A stretch of DNA of 64,000 nt, taken from Bog-752 sp963799395. GTDB taxonomy: Bacteria > Actinomycetota > Thermoleophilia > UBA2241. The position numbers and the translations under genes were made by a program. This document shows, one piece after another, positions 16,608 to 25,784 of this stretch. The notes beneath the pieces were generated by a model, which saw nothing but the letters and a program-made list of their open reading frames with translations, was not told the origin of the DNA and made no database searches. The stretch is taken from NCBI GenBank assembly GCA_963799395.1, contig CAWCWZ010000045.1:3771-67770 (forward strand), read 5' to 3'. Each line of letters starts with the position of its first letter. Positions within the stretch are counted from its first letter, which is position 1.

Positions 16608-17462
16608 TCAGGCCTCCTTCCCACGCAGTGCGCGCAGGGTCTCGAGGTTGGCAGCGTCGGGGCCCTGACCGTCGTAGCCGGGGACCTCGAGAATGCCGGG
16701 GATGTCGGCGAAGGCGCGATGATCGACGATCAGCCGCATGGCCTCGCGGCCGATCTCGCCCTCGCCGATGTTCTCGTGACGGTCGCGGTTCGAGCCCAGC
16801 GCCGTCTTGGAGTCGTTCAGGTGCACCATGACGAGCCGTTCGAGGCCCACCGTCCCGGCAAACGACGAGATCGTCGCGTCGAGGCCCTCGGCGGTGCGCA
16901 GCTCATGGCCGGAGGCCAGCAGATGGGCGGTGTCGAGGCACACGCCGAGGCGCTCGTCGCCGCCGGTCGCGGCGATCATGGCGGCCAGTTCGGCGAACGT
17001 GACACCCATCGTGCCGCCGGCGCCGGCGGTGTTTTCGAGCAGCAGCCGCACCCGCGAGTCGCCGACCTCGTCGAGGGCGCGCAGGAGGGCCTCGCGCACG
17101 CGGGCGAGACCGGCGTCGAAGCCGGCGCCCTGGTGTGAACCGATGTGGGTGACGATCGCTTCGACGCCGAGCTGCTCGGCCGCCGTGACCGCGCCGACCA
17201 GGGCGACCACCGACTTGTCGTAGAACTCCTCGTTCACCGTCGCCAGGTTGATCAGGTAGATGGTGTGGATGACGGTGAAGCGCAGCGCAGAGGCGGCGCG
17301 CTGCTCGCGGAAGCGCGCCGCGTCTGAGTCGCGGTAGAGCTGCGGCTTCCAGGTGCGCGGGCTGCCGGCGAAGAACTGGATCGCCTCGACCCCCAGCTCC
17401 TCGCCGCGCTCGACCGCGGTCCATACGCCGCCGCTCGCCTTGACGTGCGCCCCGAAGTACAT
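16608..17462 (-). CDS. nfo: Endonuclease IV (deoxyribonuclease IV)
   Basis: 284 residues, a normal length. It is an AP endonuclease of base-excision repair with a TIM barrel holding three zinc ions. Signature segments are VTHIGSHQGAGFD, LLLENTAGAGGTMG, CLDTAHLLASGH and VHLNDSKTALGSNRDRHENI. ATG 17462 follows GGAGGGG. It is probably transcribed with the two DUF2007 genes that follow. Confidence 0.95.
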   Translation of the reverse strand: MYFGAHVKASGGVWTAVERGEELGVEAIQFFAGSPRTWKPQLYRDSDAARFREQRAASALRFTVIHTIYLINLATVNEEFYDKSVVALVGAVTAAEQLGVEAIVTHIGSHQGAGFDAGLARVREALLRALDEVGDSRVRLLLENTAGAGGTMGVTFAELAAMIAATGGDERLGVCLDTAHLLASGHELRTAEGLDATISSFAGTVGLERLVMVHLNDSKTALGSNRDRHENIGEGEIGREAMRLIVDHRAFADIPGILEVPGYDGQGPDAANLETLRALRGKEA

Positions 17463-17612
17463 GGCCCCTCCAGCCCTTCTCGTCTGCCGCCGGCCCTCGC
17501 CGGCTCGGCAGGGTTCTACCGCTCCCGGCGTCAGCCTACACGTCGGCGGCGGGCGGCGGGCGCCCGCGTGGCCGGGCGAGGCCGCGCGACGAGGCCGCCG
17601 GCCTGGGCGCCG

Positions 17613-19643
17613 CTAGACGAGGTCGCGCGGGATCCGGTACGTGCGCCTGTTCTCGAAGACCTGCTCGCCGTGGTCGTAGACGTGCTGCTCGTCGGCGACG
17701 ATGAAGTCGCGGGCGTCGGCGCGCAGCTCGCTCACCGTGTCGACGCGCACCTCGAGCTCGGCGCCGCGCACGAGGTCGCTGTGCGACTCGCTGCGGGCGA
17801 CCGCCGACAGCGGGTCGCCCTCGGTCAGCGTGTAGGAGTAGACGCAGTGGTCCTCGGTCTCGATGCCGGTGCCCCCGTCGCGGCAGCGGCCGCCGTCGAC
17901 GTAGCGGTACTCGTAGGTCATCGTGCCGGTGTCTAAGTCCCAGTCGACGCGGCGGCCGCGCGAGCCCGGCTCGACCAGCGTCTCGCAGGCGGGCGGCCGC
18001 GACGATTCGGGCGCGCCGAAGGGGGCAAGCAGGGCGTCGTCGGCTCGCGGCGGACGCACCGGCAGGACGAGCCGGCTCGTCCCCCCGGTGAACAGGCTGA
18101 GCGCGACCTTCTCGGGCGAGGGCCAGACCCACGGCCAGTAGTCGGTCGACACGCCGATGCGCAGGCGGTGGCCGGCGCCGAAGGCGTGCGCCGTCGAGTC
18201 GAGCGCCACGGTCACGGTGTAGCGCTCGCCGGGGGTGAGCGGCGTTGGGCGCTCGTGACCGTCGCGGTGGGTCAGGTTGAGCACCTGCCGGGTGACGAGC
18301 TTGGAGCAGCCGTCGGGGGCGACGTCGCAGAGGCGCACGCAGACGAGCGCGGCGGGCCGGTCGACGGCAAGCTGCAGGGTGACCTCGGGAAAGCCCATGA
18401 TCTCGAGCGGCGCCTCGAGCGGCGCCGAGGTGAAGACCAGCGAGCGGCCGTCTTCGGCGCGCTGGTCGAGGGCCCAGTCGCCGGGCGTGCCCTCGGCGCA
18501 CCAGGCGCCGGCGTCCATGCCGGTGAGCTGGAGGCCGCTGTGGGTCAGGCGCGCCTCGGCCGCCGGTGCGTCGTCGATCGTGCCCTCGTTCAGCGCCCAG
18601 ACGCGGCGCTCGAGACGCGGCGAGGGCCACTGCTCCTCGGCGACCCAGCGGCCGGGGTGCTCGGCGATGAGCGGCGCCGGCGCCACGTAGTCCTCCATCC
18701 AGACGCGCAGCAGGGGTTCGTCCATGATGCCGGTGTCGATGCCCTTGAGCCAGTGGTCCCAGAAGCGCAGGGCCTCCTGCAGGTAGCCGATCGCCGGTCC
18801 GGGCACGACGTTGTTGGGAAAGGCGTGCGACCAGGGGCCGATCAGGCCCTTGCGCGGTCCGGACAGGCCGGCCATGAGGCGCATGACCGCGTTGTGGTAG
18901 CCGTCGGTCCAGCCGCCGATCGCGTAGACCGCCGCCTCGATCGCCCCGTAGTCCTCGCAGACCGAACCCTGTTTCCAGTAGTCGTCGCGGCGCTGGTGGG
19001 CAAGCCAGGTCTCGGTCCAGTCGCGGCCCGCCCTGAGCCGCTCGAGCCAGCGCTCCCGCCAGCCCTCGCCGCCGACGACCTGGGGGTGGGCCGGCAGGGC
19101 GTTGTAGTGGAGCATGGTGGCGCCCCAGGGCAGCATGTCGAGGCCCGAGACGCAGCCGCCCTTGTAGTGCACGTCGTCGGCGTAGCGGTCGTCGGTCGAC
19201 ATGAGGGTGACGATCGCCTTGAGCGCCGGCGGCCGCAGGGCCGCCACCTGCAGGCTGTTGAAGCCGGTCCAGGAGATGCCGGTCATGCCGACGTTGCCGC
19301 TGCACCAGGGCTGGGCGGCAAGCCAGGCGATGACCTCGCAGACGTCGCGCTGCTCCTGCGGCGTGTACTCGTCGTCGATCAGGCCGTCGGAGTCGCCCGT
19401 GCCGCGCAGGTCGACGCGGGCGCAGGCGTAGCCGAAGCCGGCCCAATAAGGGTAGACCTCCCAGTCGCGCCGGCCGGCGTCGGTCAGGCGGTAGGGACTC
19501 GCCTCGAGGATGGCCGGCACAGGGTCGGCGTCCGCGTCGGCCGGCAGCCACACGCGGCAGTTGAGCCGGGCGCCGTCGGACACCGTGATCCAGACGTGGT
19601 CGATCACCCGCACCGCGCGGGGGAACTCGTCGCGGACGTTCAC
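17613..19643 (-). CDS. CocE/NonD-family hydrolase (X-Pro dipeptidyl-peptidase-like)
   Basis: 676 residues. An N-terminal alpha/beta-hydrolase domain carries the nucleophile motif GISWTGFNS and the ARVDLRGTGDSDG segment. A helical cap and a C-terminal jelly-roll domain follow (GAGHRLRIGVSTDYWPWVWP). The family cleaves acyl groups, as in cocaine esterase and X-Pro peptidases; the substrate here is unknown. The open frame extends far upstream, but GTG 19643 overlapping the previous stop (GTGA) and the conserved VWITVSDGARLNCRVWLP opening fix the start. It is coupled to the upstream small hydrolase. Confidence 0.85.
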   Translation of the reverse strand: MNVRDEFPRAVRVIDHVWITVSDGARLNCRVWLPADADADPVPAILEASPYRLTDAGRRDWEVYPYWAGFGYACARVDLRGTGDSDGLIDDEYTPQEQRDVCEVIAWLAAQPWCSGNVGMTGISWTGFNSLQVAALRPPALKAIVTLMSTDDRYADDVHYKGGCVSGLDMLPWGATMLHYNALPAHPQVVGGEGWRERWLERLRAGRDWTETWLAHQRRDDYWKQGSVCEDYGAIEAAVYAIGGWTDGYHNAVMRLMAGLSGPRKGLIGPWSHAFPNNVVPGPAIGYLQEALRFWDHWLKGIDTGIMDEPLLRVWMEDYVAPAPLIAEHPGRWVAEEQWPSPRLERRVWALNEGTIDDAPAAEARLTHSGLQLTGMDAGAWCAEGTPGDWALDQRAEDGRSLVFTSAPLEAPLEIMGFPEVTLQLAVDRPAALVCVRLCDVAPDGCSKLVTRQVLNLTHRDGHERPTPLTPGERYTVTVALDSTAHAFGAGHRLRIGVSTDYWPWVWPSPEKVALSLFTGGTSRLVLPVRPPRADDALLAPFGAPESSRPPACETLVEPGSRGRRVDWDLDTGTMTYEYRYVDGGRCRDGGTGIETEDHCVYSYTLTEGDPLSAVARSESHSDLVRGAELEVRVDTVSELRADARDFIVADEQHVYDHGEQVFENRRTYRIPRDLV

Positions 19644-20473
19644 GTTCGCTCGGCCGCCGCGGGCGGGCTTTGGCGCCCAGGGGCCAGATGCTCGGCGAAC
19701 CAGTCGAGCAGCAGATCGATGACCTCGTCGAGGTGGCCTTCGAGGTTGTGGGGAGAGCCGGGCAGGAGGGCGACGCGCGAGCCGGCGGGCAGGAGCGGCA
19801 GTCCCTCGTGGGCATGCGCCAGGGACTGGCGCTCCTCGTCGTCGCCGTCGCCGTCGATCAGCAGCACCGGACAGCGCACGCCGCCGAACAACGCCGCCTG
19901 GTCGCAGTCGACCAGCGACTCGAGGAGCCCGGCGCTCGTCACGACCGTCGACCTGACGCGCTCCTTGCCCTGGGGCATGGTGACGCGGCCGGTGCGGTCG
20001 AGCTCGTCCATCTGCGCCGGGCGTGAAGTAGTCGCGCCAGTCGTAGCGCATCGGCCCGGTGGGCGCGCCGGTCGTGGCGATGGCGGCGCCTGCGGCGGGG
20101 CGGCCGCCAGGCACACCCGGCCGCCCAGGCTGTGGCCGTGGAGCGCGAGCCGTCCGTAGCCGAGCGAGCGGGCGTGGGCGATGGCGGCCAGCAGGTCGTC
20201 GATCTGGTGGTCGAGGGTCAGTACGTCGTCGTCGCTGTCGCCACAGCCGCCGAAGTCGAAGGACAGCGACGCCAGGCCGGCCCCGGCGAGCGCCGCGGCG
20301 ATGCGCGGGAAGCGCCCGCGCGAGCGGCGGTCGCTGGCGAAGCCGTGGGCCATGACGACGAGCGCCCGATCGCCGGCCGGCGTGGGGTCGCCGGGGACCG
20401 GCGACGCAACGGCCGGCACAAGGTCGCCGATGAGCCGCAGGCCGCGAGAGTTGCGAAAGGTCACACGGGGCAT
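19640..20473 (-). CDS. Alpha/beta hydrolase (two compensating frameshifts)
   Basis: About 277 residues. Motifs: VVMAHGFASDRRSRGRFPRI, GHSLGGRVCLAA with the catalytic Ser, DGDGDDEE with a likely acid, and GSPHNLEGH with the catalytic His. Between about 20030 and 20100 this frame reads as nonsense while a second frame reads TGAPTGPMRYDWRDYFTP, normal for such esterases; the original frame then resumes at AQMDELDR. Two opposite single-base indels explain this. It may be an acyl-peptidase-like or serine esterase partner of the coupled downstream hydrolase. Confidence 0.8.
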   Translation of the reverse strand: MPRVTFRNSRGLRLIGDLVPAVASPVPGDPTPAGDRALVVMAHGFASDRRSRGRFPRIAAALAGAGLASLSFDFGGCGDSDDDVLTLDHQIDDLLAAIAHARSLGYGRLALHGHSLGGRVCLAAAPPQAPPSPRPARPPGRCATTGATTSRPAQMDELDRTGRVTMPQGKERVRSTVVTSAGLLESLVDCDQAALFGGVRCPVLLIDGDGDDEERQSLAHAHEGLPLLPAGSRVALLPGSPHNLEGHLDEVIDLLLDWFAEHLAPGRQSPPAAAERT

Positions 20474-20524
20474 GCGACAAGGATACGCCAGGGCGCCCTC
20501 CGGCGGCAGGGCGGCGGCGAAAGC

Positions 20525-21367
20525 TTATCGTCGACCGGGACTCGAGTGCGAGTGGCCCTGGAGTCGCGCCGCCGCCGCTCGTCGTTGTGCCTGACGGCGA
20601 AGCAGCAGGGCCGCCGGCACCACCGCCACGAGCACGACCAGGGCGATGAGCTGCGCCTCCCGCAGGCCGAGCAGGAGGATGTTGTTGACCCGGTAGAACG
20701 AGATGAAGAAACGCCCGAACGAGTAGAGCCCGAGGTAGAGCAGGATGGCCATGCCGTCGGTCTTCAGTCGCGGCACCGCATACCACAGGATGGCCACCAT
20801 GATGACGAGCCAGAGCTGCTCGTAGACGGGCGTCGGGTGAGTGGGCACGCCGAGCAGGTTGGCCGGCAACAGGGCCTTGGGGTTGGTGTAGACGAACCCC
20901 CAGGGCAGGTGGGTGGGCGAGCCCCAGGTGTCGCCGTTCACGATGTTGGCGCAGCGCCCGATGATCTGGCCGACGGGGATGGCCAGGGCCAGGCAGTCCA
21001 GGACGCGCAGCACGGGCAGCTTCTTCACCCGGCAGTAGATCGCCAGGGCCGAGAGGCCACCGGTGAGCACGCCGTAGATCGCCAGTCCGACGTAGGGCGG
21101 CCTGACGATGGCCACGAGGTCGTGCGAGTAGCGGCCCCAGTTGTCGAGCACGCTGAACAGACGAGCTCCGACGATCGCGCTTGGTACGACCACGACGAGC
21201 ATGGGCACGACGTGGCCGGTGTCGATCCCCTTGCGGCGCAGCTGCCCAGCGAAGATGAAGGTGCCGACGATGACCCCCAGGGCCATGATCAGCGAATACC
21301 AGCGCACGGCGAAGGGACCGAGGTGGCCGATCACCGGGTCGATGTTGATGGTGATGTAGGCGATCAC
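20525..21367 (-). CDS. lgt: Prolipoprotein diacylglyceryl transferase
   Basis: 280 residues, seven membrane segments. It moves diacylglycerol from phosphatidylglycerol to the lipobox cysteine of prolipoproteins. The signature loop is GRCANIVNGDTWGSP, with RWYSLIMALGVIVG near the N-terminus and THPTPVYEQLWL later. It serves the several lipoproteins encoded in this window. The basic C-terminal tail is Arg/His-rich. Confidence 0.95.
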   Translation of the reverse strand: MIAYITINIDPVIGHLGPFAVRWYSLIMALGVIVGTFIFAGQLRRKGIDTGHVVPMLVVVVPSAIVGARLFSVLDNWGRYSHDLVAIVRPPYVGLAIYGVLTGGLSALAIYCRVKKLPVLRVLDCLALAIPVGQIIGRCANIVNGDTWGSPTHLPWGFVYTNPKALLPANLLGVPTHPTPVYEQLWLVIMVAILWYAVPRLKTDGMAILLYLGLYSFGRFFISFYRVNNILLLGLREAQLIALVVLVAVVPAALLLRRQAQRRAAAARLQGHSHSSPGRR

Positions 21368-21377
21368 AGAGGCGAGC

Positions 21378-22274
21378 TTACCCGGTGGCCGGCTCGCCTG
21401 ACCCCGCGGCTCGATCCGTCGCGCGACCTCGTCTCGCCCAGGCCCACAGCATGGCCGCCGCGTAGGTGCCGGTGGCCACGCTGATGATGGCGAAGCTCGG
21501 TGGCAGCTGGGGCGCCAGATAGGCGACCGTCAGGCCGATCCACATCGCTCCAACCGAGAACACCACCGACAACCCGAGCGCCACGTAGGGCCGCGCGGTG
21601 AGCTGCTGGGCCGCGCCGGCAGGGGCGGCCACCAGGCCGAGCACGAGCAGGGCGCCCACCGCCTGGGTGGCCTCGGCGGTGGTTGCAGCGACAAGCACCA
21701 GGAAGACGACACCCAGCAGTCTCACCGGCACGCCGGCCGCGGCGGCGACCGCCTCGTCGAGGCTCGCGAACAGCAGCGGCCGGGCGATCGCCAGGATGGC
21801 GACACAGATCGCCGCGCCGACGAGGGCGGCACTTGCGGCCTCTGTGGCCGACAGGCCGAAGATCGAGCCGAAGAGATAGTTCACGCTCGCGACTCCGTTG
21901 GCCGTGCTGTGCTGGGTCGTGTACAGCGTGAGGAACAGCACGCCGAGTCCCAGCACCCAGGCGAAGGTGCTGCCGATCACGACGTCGTCGGCGCTGGCCC
22001 GGCGGCCGAGGGCAGCCATCGCCAGTGCGACCAGGATGGTGCCGGCAAACAGGCCGAGGCGGGGGTCGAGCCCGAAGGCCAGGGCGCCAAGCGCCGCTGT
22101 GAAGGCGACGTGGCCCAGGGCGTCGCTCGTGAACACCTGGGCGCGCAACACGAGGAAGTAGCCCACGAGACCGCAGGCCAAGGCGATCAGCGTGCCGGCC
22201 AGAAAGGCGTTGCGCATGAACGGCGAGCCGAGCAGCCACCCGAGCCCGGGAAGAGCGCCGCTCACGACGTTCAT
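21378..22274 (-). CDS. Metal ABC transporter permease (ZnuB/TroC type), second copy
   Basis: 298 residues with about eight or nine hydrophobic segments. Family motifs include FLVLRAQVFTSDALGHVAFT and QAVGALLVLGLVAAPAGAA. ATG 22274 overlaps the stop of the first permease gene (ATGA), so production of both is coupled. With the paralogue it could form a heterodimeric channel for Zn2+ or Mn2+. It is last in the zur operon. Confidence 0.9.
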   Translation of the reverse strand: MNVVSGALPGLGWLLGSPFMRNAFLAGTLIALACGLVGYFLVLRAQVFTSDALGHVAFTAALGALAFGLDPRLGLFAGTILVALAMAALGRRASADDVVIGSTFAWVLGLGVLFLTLYTTQHSTANGVASVNYLFGSIFGLSATEAASAALVGAAICVAILAIARPLLFASLDEAVAAAAGVPVRLLGVVFLVLVAATTAEATQAVGALLVLGLVAAPAGAAQQLTARPYVALGLSVVFSVGAMWIGLTVAYLAPQLPPSFAIISVATGTYAAAMLWAWARRGRATDRAAGSGEPATG

Positions 22275-23215
22275 GTCGGCCGGTCCAGAGCTACCAGACG
22301 CGCCGCTCGCCGCGCGCCGCGATGCCGTGCGGCGGCCGAGAGCGAGGCCGCGACGTAGAGGCCGAAGGCCAGGCTCGTCACCCAGAAGCCCAGCGGGTAG
22401 GGCGTGTAGTAGGCGACGGCCAGCGCCACCCAGATCACCCCCAGGGCGATGCCCACCGATAGAGCGAGGCTGACCGCCGGCCGGGCGGTCAGGCGCTGGG
22501 CCGTGGCCGCCGGCATAACGAGCAGGGCGAACACGAGCAGCGCGCCGGTGACCTGGGTGGTGGCCGCCGCCGTCAGGCCGAGCAGCACCAGAAAGAGGCC
22601 GCCCAGCAGTCGCACCGGCACGCCGTTGACGGCGGCGACGGCGGGATCGATCGAAGCGAACAGCAGGGGCCGCCCGACCAGCGCGAGCACCCCTACGACG
22701 CCGATCGCGACGACGAGCAGGGCGATGACTTGACCGTGGGAGATGCCCAGGAAGGTGCCGAACAGCAGACCGTTCACGCTCTCGAGAAAGCCGTGGTAGA
22801 GGGCGACGAACAGAAAGCCGCTGGCTAGGGCGAACGCCTGCACCGTGCCGATCACCGCCGACTCCTGGCTGAAGCCGCCCACGGCGGCGCTGCCGCGCGG
22901 CGCGAGGGCGATGATCAGCGCCGCGGCCAGGCAGAAGCCGTAGTAGCCCAAGCCGATGCTCACGCCGAGCAGGGTCGCCGCGGCGGCGCCGGGAAAGGCG
23001 ACCACCGACAGCGTGTGCCCGGCGAAGGTCTGGCGGCGCAGCACCATGAACCAGCCCACCAGGGCGGCCACCACGGCGACGATCGTGCCGGCCTCGTAGG
23101 CGTTGACCATGAACTGGTAGGAGAACAGGCGGCCCGCCTCGGCGAGCAGGCGGGCCGGCCAGCTCGCGGGACCGGCAGCGATCAGCGGCCACAGCATGCG
23201 CGCGGTCTCGTGCAC
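22271..23215 (-). CDS. Metal ABC transporter permease (ZnuB/TroC type), first copy
   Basis: 314 residues from GTG 23215, 5 bp after the ATPase gene. It has an ABC-3 family pattern, with WFMVLRRQTFAGHTLSVVAF and QVTGALLVFALLVMPAATAQ. It resembles the following permease along most of its length. Systems with two different permeases are common in Mn/Zn transporters of Gram-positives. Confidence 0.9.
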   Translation of the reverse strand: MHETARMLWPLIAAGPASWPARLLAEAGRLFSYQFMVNAYEAGTIVAVVAALVGWFMVLRRQTFAGHTLSVVAFPGAAAATLLGVSIGLGYYGFCLAAALIIALAPRGSAAVGGFSQESAVIGTVQAFALASGFLFVALYHGFLESVNGLLFGTFLGISHGQVIALLVVAIGVVGVLALVGRPLLFASIDPAVAAVNGVPVRLLGGLFLVLLGLTAAATTQVTGALLVFALLVMPAATAQRLTARPAVSLALSVGIALGVIWVALAVAYYTPYPLGFWVTSLAFGLYVAASLSAAARHRGARRAARLVALDRPT

Positions 23216-23220
23216 GGCGC

Positions 23221-24050
23221 CTAGCCCGCGTGCCGGTCGGTGTGCCGGGCCGCCGGCTCGGGCACCCCGACCACCACGAGCTGCCCGTCGCTGGCGCGGA
23301 GCACCTCGATGGGCGTGCGATACAGGCGCGTGAGGGTCTCGCTCGTGACGACCTGCGCAGGCGGGCCGCTGACGGCACCGCCCGGCGCCAGGTAGACGAC
23401 CTGATCGAGGTAGCCGAGGATCGGGTTGACGTCGTGAGCGGCCATGAGCACGCTGACCTTGTGCCGGGAGCAGATGTGGCTGATCAGGGCGGCGACCGCG
23501 GCCTGATTGGGCAGGTCGAGACCGTCGAGTGGTTCATCGAGGATGAGCACCCGAGGGTCGCGCACGAGCGCCTGGGCGATCAGCAGCCGCTGTTGCTCGC
23601 CGCCCGAGACCTGGCCGACCAGGCGGTCCGCGTAGGCGGAGGCGCCCACCAGCGTGATGGCGTCGGCGACACGTCGGGCCGCCTCGCGGCGCCGGCCCCC
23701 ACCGAGACTCGGGAGTGGCAGCCCCCAGCGGTGGCCGTCAAGGCCAAGGCGCACGATATCGCGCCCGCGCACGCGCAGCGAGGCGTCGAAGCTGCGCCGC
23801 TGCGGCAGGTAGCCGATCTTGTCGCGGGCCTGGCCGGGAGGACCGCCGAGCACGGTGACCCGCCCGCCTGCCGGGGCCAGGAGCCCCAGCGCGACCTTGA
23901 TCAGGCGTCGTCTTGCCGACGCCGTTGGGGCCCAGCAGGGCGACGAACTGCGCCAGGCGGGATCGCCAGGTCGACGCCACTCCAGATGACCCGCCCGTCG
24001 AGCCGCGCCGCGACCTGCTGGAGCTCGATCACGGCGGTTGCCGGCAAGGT
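23221..24050 (-). CDS. znuC: Metal ABC transporter ATP-binding protein (two frameshifts)
   Basis: The ATPase partner of the two permeases. VSGGEQQRLLIAQALVRDPR (signature), RVLILDEPLDGLD (Walker B) and MAAHDVNP (H-loop) are intact in one frame. The N-terminus (AVIELQQVAARLDGRVIWSG) and Walker A (ALLGPNGVGKTT) are in other frames, with breaks near 23945 and 23910. The start is taken as TTG 24050; GTG 24032 is the alternative. Restoring two bases gives about 277 residues. Confidence 0.85.
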
Positions 24051-24093
24051 CTCTTTGTCTCGAGGTGAGGGCTGCCATCGTCGCCCGCGCCTA

Positions 24094-25076
24094 CTAGTGC
24101 CCGGTGGCCTTGGCCAGAGCCGCTCTGCAGGGCCTCGAGCTCGCTGACCTGCCACGCCTGGAAGGTGGCCGTGGCCGGCACGAGGGTCTCGGTGATGGTC
24201 GTCACGGGGATGCCTGCCGCTTGGGCCGCCTGCACCTGGGCCTGCACGTCGGGGGTCGCGTTCTGCGAGTTGTAGACGTAGACCTTGATCAGGTGGGCCG
24301 CGATCTGATGGTCGATCGTCTGCTTGTCGGCCGCCGTCGGCTCAGTGCCTTCGCTGATGGCCCTCAGGAAGGTCGGCGGCGTGAGCAGCTTGCAGCCCGA
24401 GCGCCGGCGCGAGTTCCGCGAAGATGCTCTCCGAGGCGCCCACCGGGGTGCCGGCGTACTTGGCCTTGATGGCGGCGATGAGCTGGTCGTAGCGGGCCAG
24501 ACCATTGCTGAGATAGGCGGTGCGCTGAGAGGCGAAGTAGGCGGAGTCGGCCGGGTCGAGGCGCTGGTAGTCGGCGGTGATCTGGTCGATCACGGCGTAA
24601 ACGCTGGTCGGTGAGTACCACTGATGTGGGTTACCGCCGACCGCGACGTGGACGAGCTGGCCGACGTTGAGCACCACGCGCCCGCTGACCGGGTTGGCCG
24701 CAAGAAGCTGCGTCGCCCAGGGGTCGTAGCCGATGCCGTCGACGATCACCATCTGCCCGGTCGCGAAGGTGCGCGCGTCGGCCGCCGTCGGCTCGTAGGA
24801 GTGGGGGTCGGTGTTGGGATTTGTGATGATGCTCGCTACGGCGACCTTGCTGCCGCCGAGCTGCGCGGCGATCGAGCCCCAGAAGTTCTCGGCGGCCACG
24901 ACGTGAAGCGTGCCGCCCGACCCGGTGGTCGTGCCGCCCGACCCGCAGGCGGCGCCGAAGAGCACGAGAGTCACGATCAGCCCGGCGGCGGCAACGCCGC
25001 GCCGGGCCCTGGCAAGAAGAGAGCCGTTGCCGGGCCGGCCGACGATGGCGCTCACTGGTCGCACAGGCTGATGCAT
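24094..25076 (-). CDS. znuA: Metal ABC transporter substrate-binding lipoprotein (frameshifted)
   Basis: Signal peptide with lipobox FGAAC. The TroA/ZnuA domain carries metal-ligand motifs TDPHSYEPTA and GGNPHQWYSPT. Breaks near 24405 and 24120 move the frame; the middle frame reads CKLLTPPTFLRAISEGTEPT, and the end reads RALAKATGH before a TAG at 24096-24094. No His-rich loop is seen, so Mn2+ cannot be excluded, but the Zur-type regulator in front favours Zn2+. The ATG has a very strong Shine-Dalgarno (GAGGGGGGAAGGG). Confidence 0.87.
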
Positions 25077-25089
25077 GGCCCTTCCCCCC

Positions 25090-25536
25090 TCAGGGCGTGG
25101 TGGCGTCCCGCTCTTTGGCGGCACAGCCCCCGCAGATGCCGCTGAGCTGGATGACGTGGTCGTCGATGCGAAAGCCGGTCGCGCGGGCGGCCGCCTGAAC
25201 GAGCTCGTCGCAGCCGCAGTCGAGAAGCTCGGAGGCGCCGCCGCAGCTCGAGCAGACGATGGTGTGCGAGTGACGGCGTCCGGCGACGACGAACGCCTCG
25301 CAGTGGTTGAGCCCGTGCACCCGCTCCACCGCTCCGGCCTCTGAGAGGATCTCGAGTGTGCGATAGACGGTGGTCAGGCCGACACCCGAGTGGCTCGCCC
25401 GCAGCCGGTCGTGGAGGTCCTGCGCGGTGAAGGACCCCTTGGCGTCGACGATGGCCTCGACTACGAGCTCGCGCTGTCGGGTGAGACGAAGGCCCTTGTC
25501 GGCGAGCAACGTGCTGAAGCGCGACGTATCCGTCAT
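25090..25536 (-). CDS. zur: Fur-family metal regulator, probably Zur
   Basis: 148 residues from ATG 25536 behind GGAGG. A winged helix (LRLTRQRELVVEAIVDAKGS; GVGLTTVYRTLEILSEAGAV) is followed by the dimerisation domain with the HCEAFVVAGRRHSHTIVCSS metal site. Two CxxC pairs (CSSCGG, CGGC) form the structural zinc site. First gene of the zur-znuACBB operon, and its operator is in its own leader, so autorepression under metal-replete conditions is expected. The regulated metal is inferred from context. Confidence 0.87.
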   Translation of the reverse strand: MTDTSRFSTLLADKGLRLTRQRELVVEAIVDAKGSFTAQDLHDRLRASHSGVGLTTVYRTLEILSEAGAVERVHGLNHCEAFVVAGRRHSHTIVCSSCGGASELLDCGCDELVQAAARATGFRIDDHVIQLSGICGGCAAKERDATTP

Positions 25537-25548
25537 CGCAACCTCCAT

Positions 25549-25573
25549 GGGAATGAAAACGGTTCCCATTATC
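25549..25573. promoter_or_regulatory. Putative Zur operator
   Basis: GGGAATGAAAACGGTTCCCATTATC contains near-symmetric half-sites, ATGAAAA and TTCCCAT, resembling Fur/Zur boxes. It begins 13 bp upstream of the zur start codon and overlaps the -10 box, where bound repressor would block RNA polymerase. Confidence 0.65.
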
Positions 25574-25596
25574 TCCCGGACGGCCTGTGCTGTAAA
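25568..25596 (-). promoter_or_regulatory. zur-znu operon promoter
   Basis: Minus strand: -35 TTTACA (25596-25591), 17-bp spacer, -10 GATAAT (25573-25568). Each box matches consensus at five of six positions. The leader would be about 25 nt. Confidence 0.75.
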
Positions 25597-25784
25597 CATC
25601 CTTGACGGGCTGGGCGACCGAGGTGAGGGACTCGCGCCTTCGAGCCAAGTCCGTCCAGGGATGAAGTTCGGTGTACATGGGCACCCTCCCACGTGAGTTT
25701 CGAGTGCATCGGTCCACTTGTTGGTCGTGTTTGCGGTCGATAGTTTCCGCTCACTGAGCACCCGGTGGAGAGGAGTAGCGCGAG

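Noticed and set aside
17613..20786. A 1,057-codon open frame on the minus strand
   Set aside because: Only the part below 19643 encodes a recognisable protein; upstream it is mainly the wrong frame of the adjacent hydrolase and of lgt, except a short stretch caused by an indel pair.
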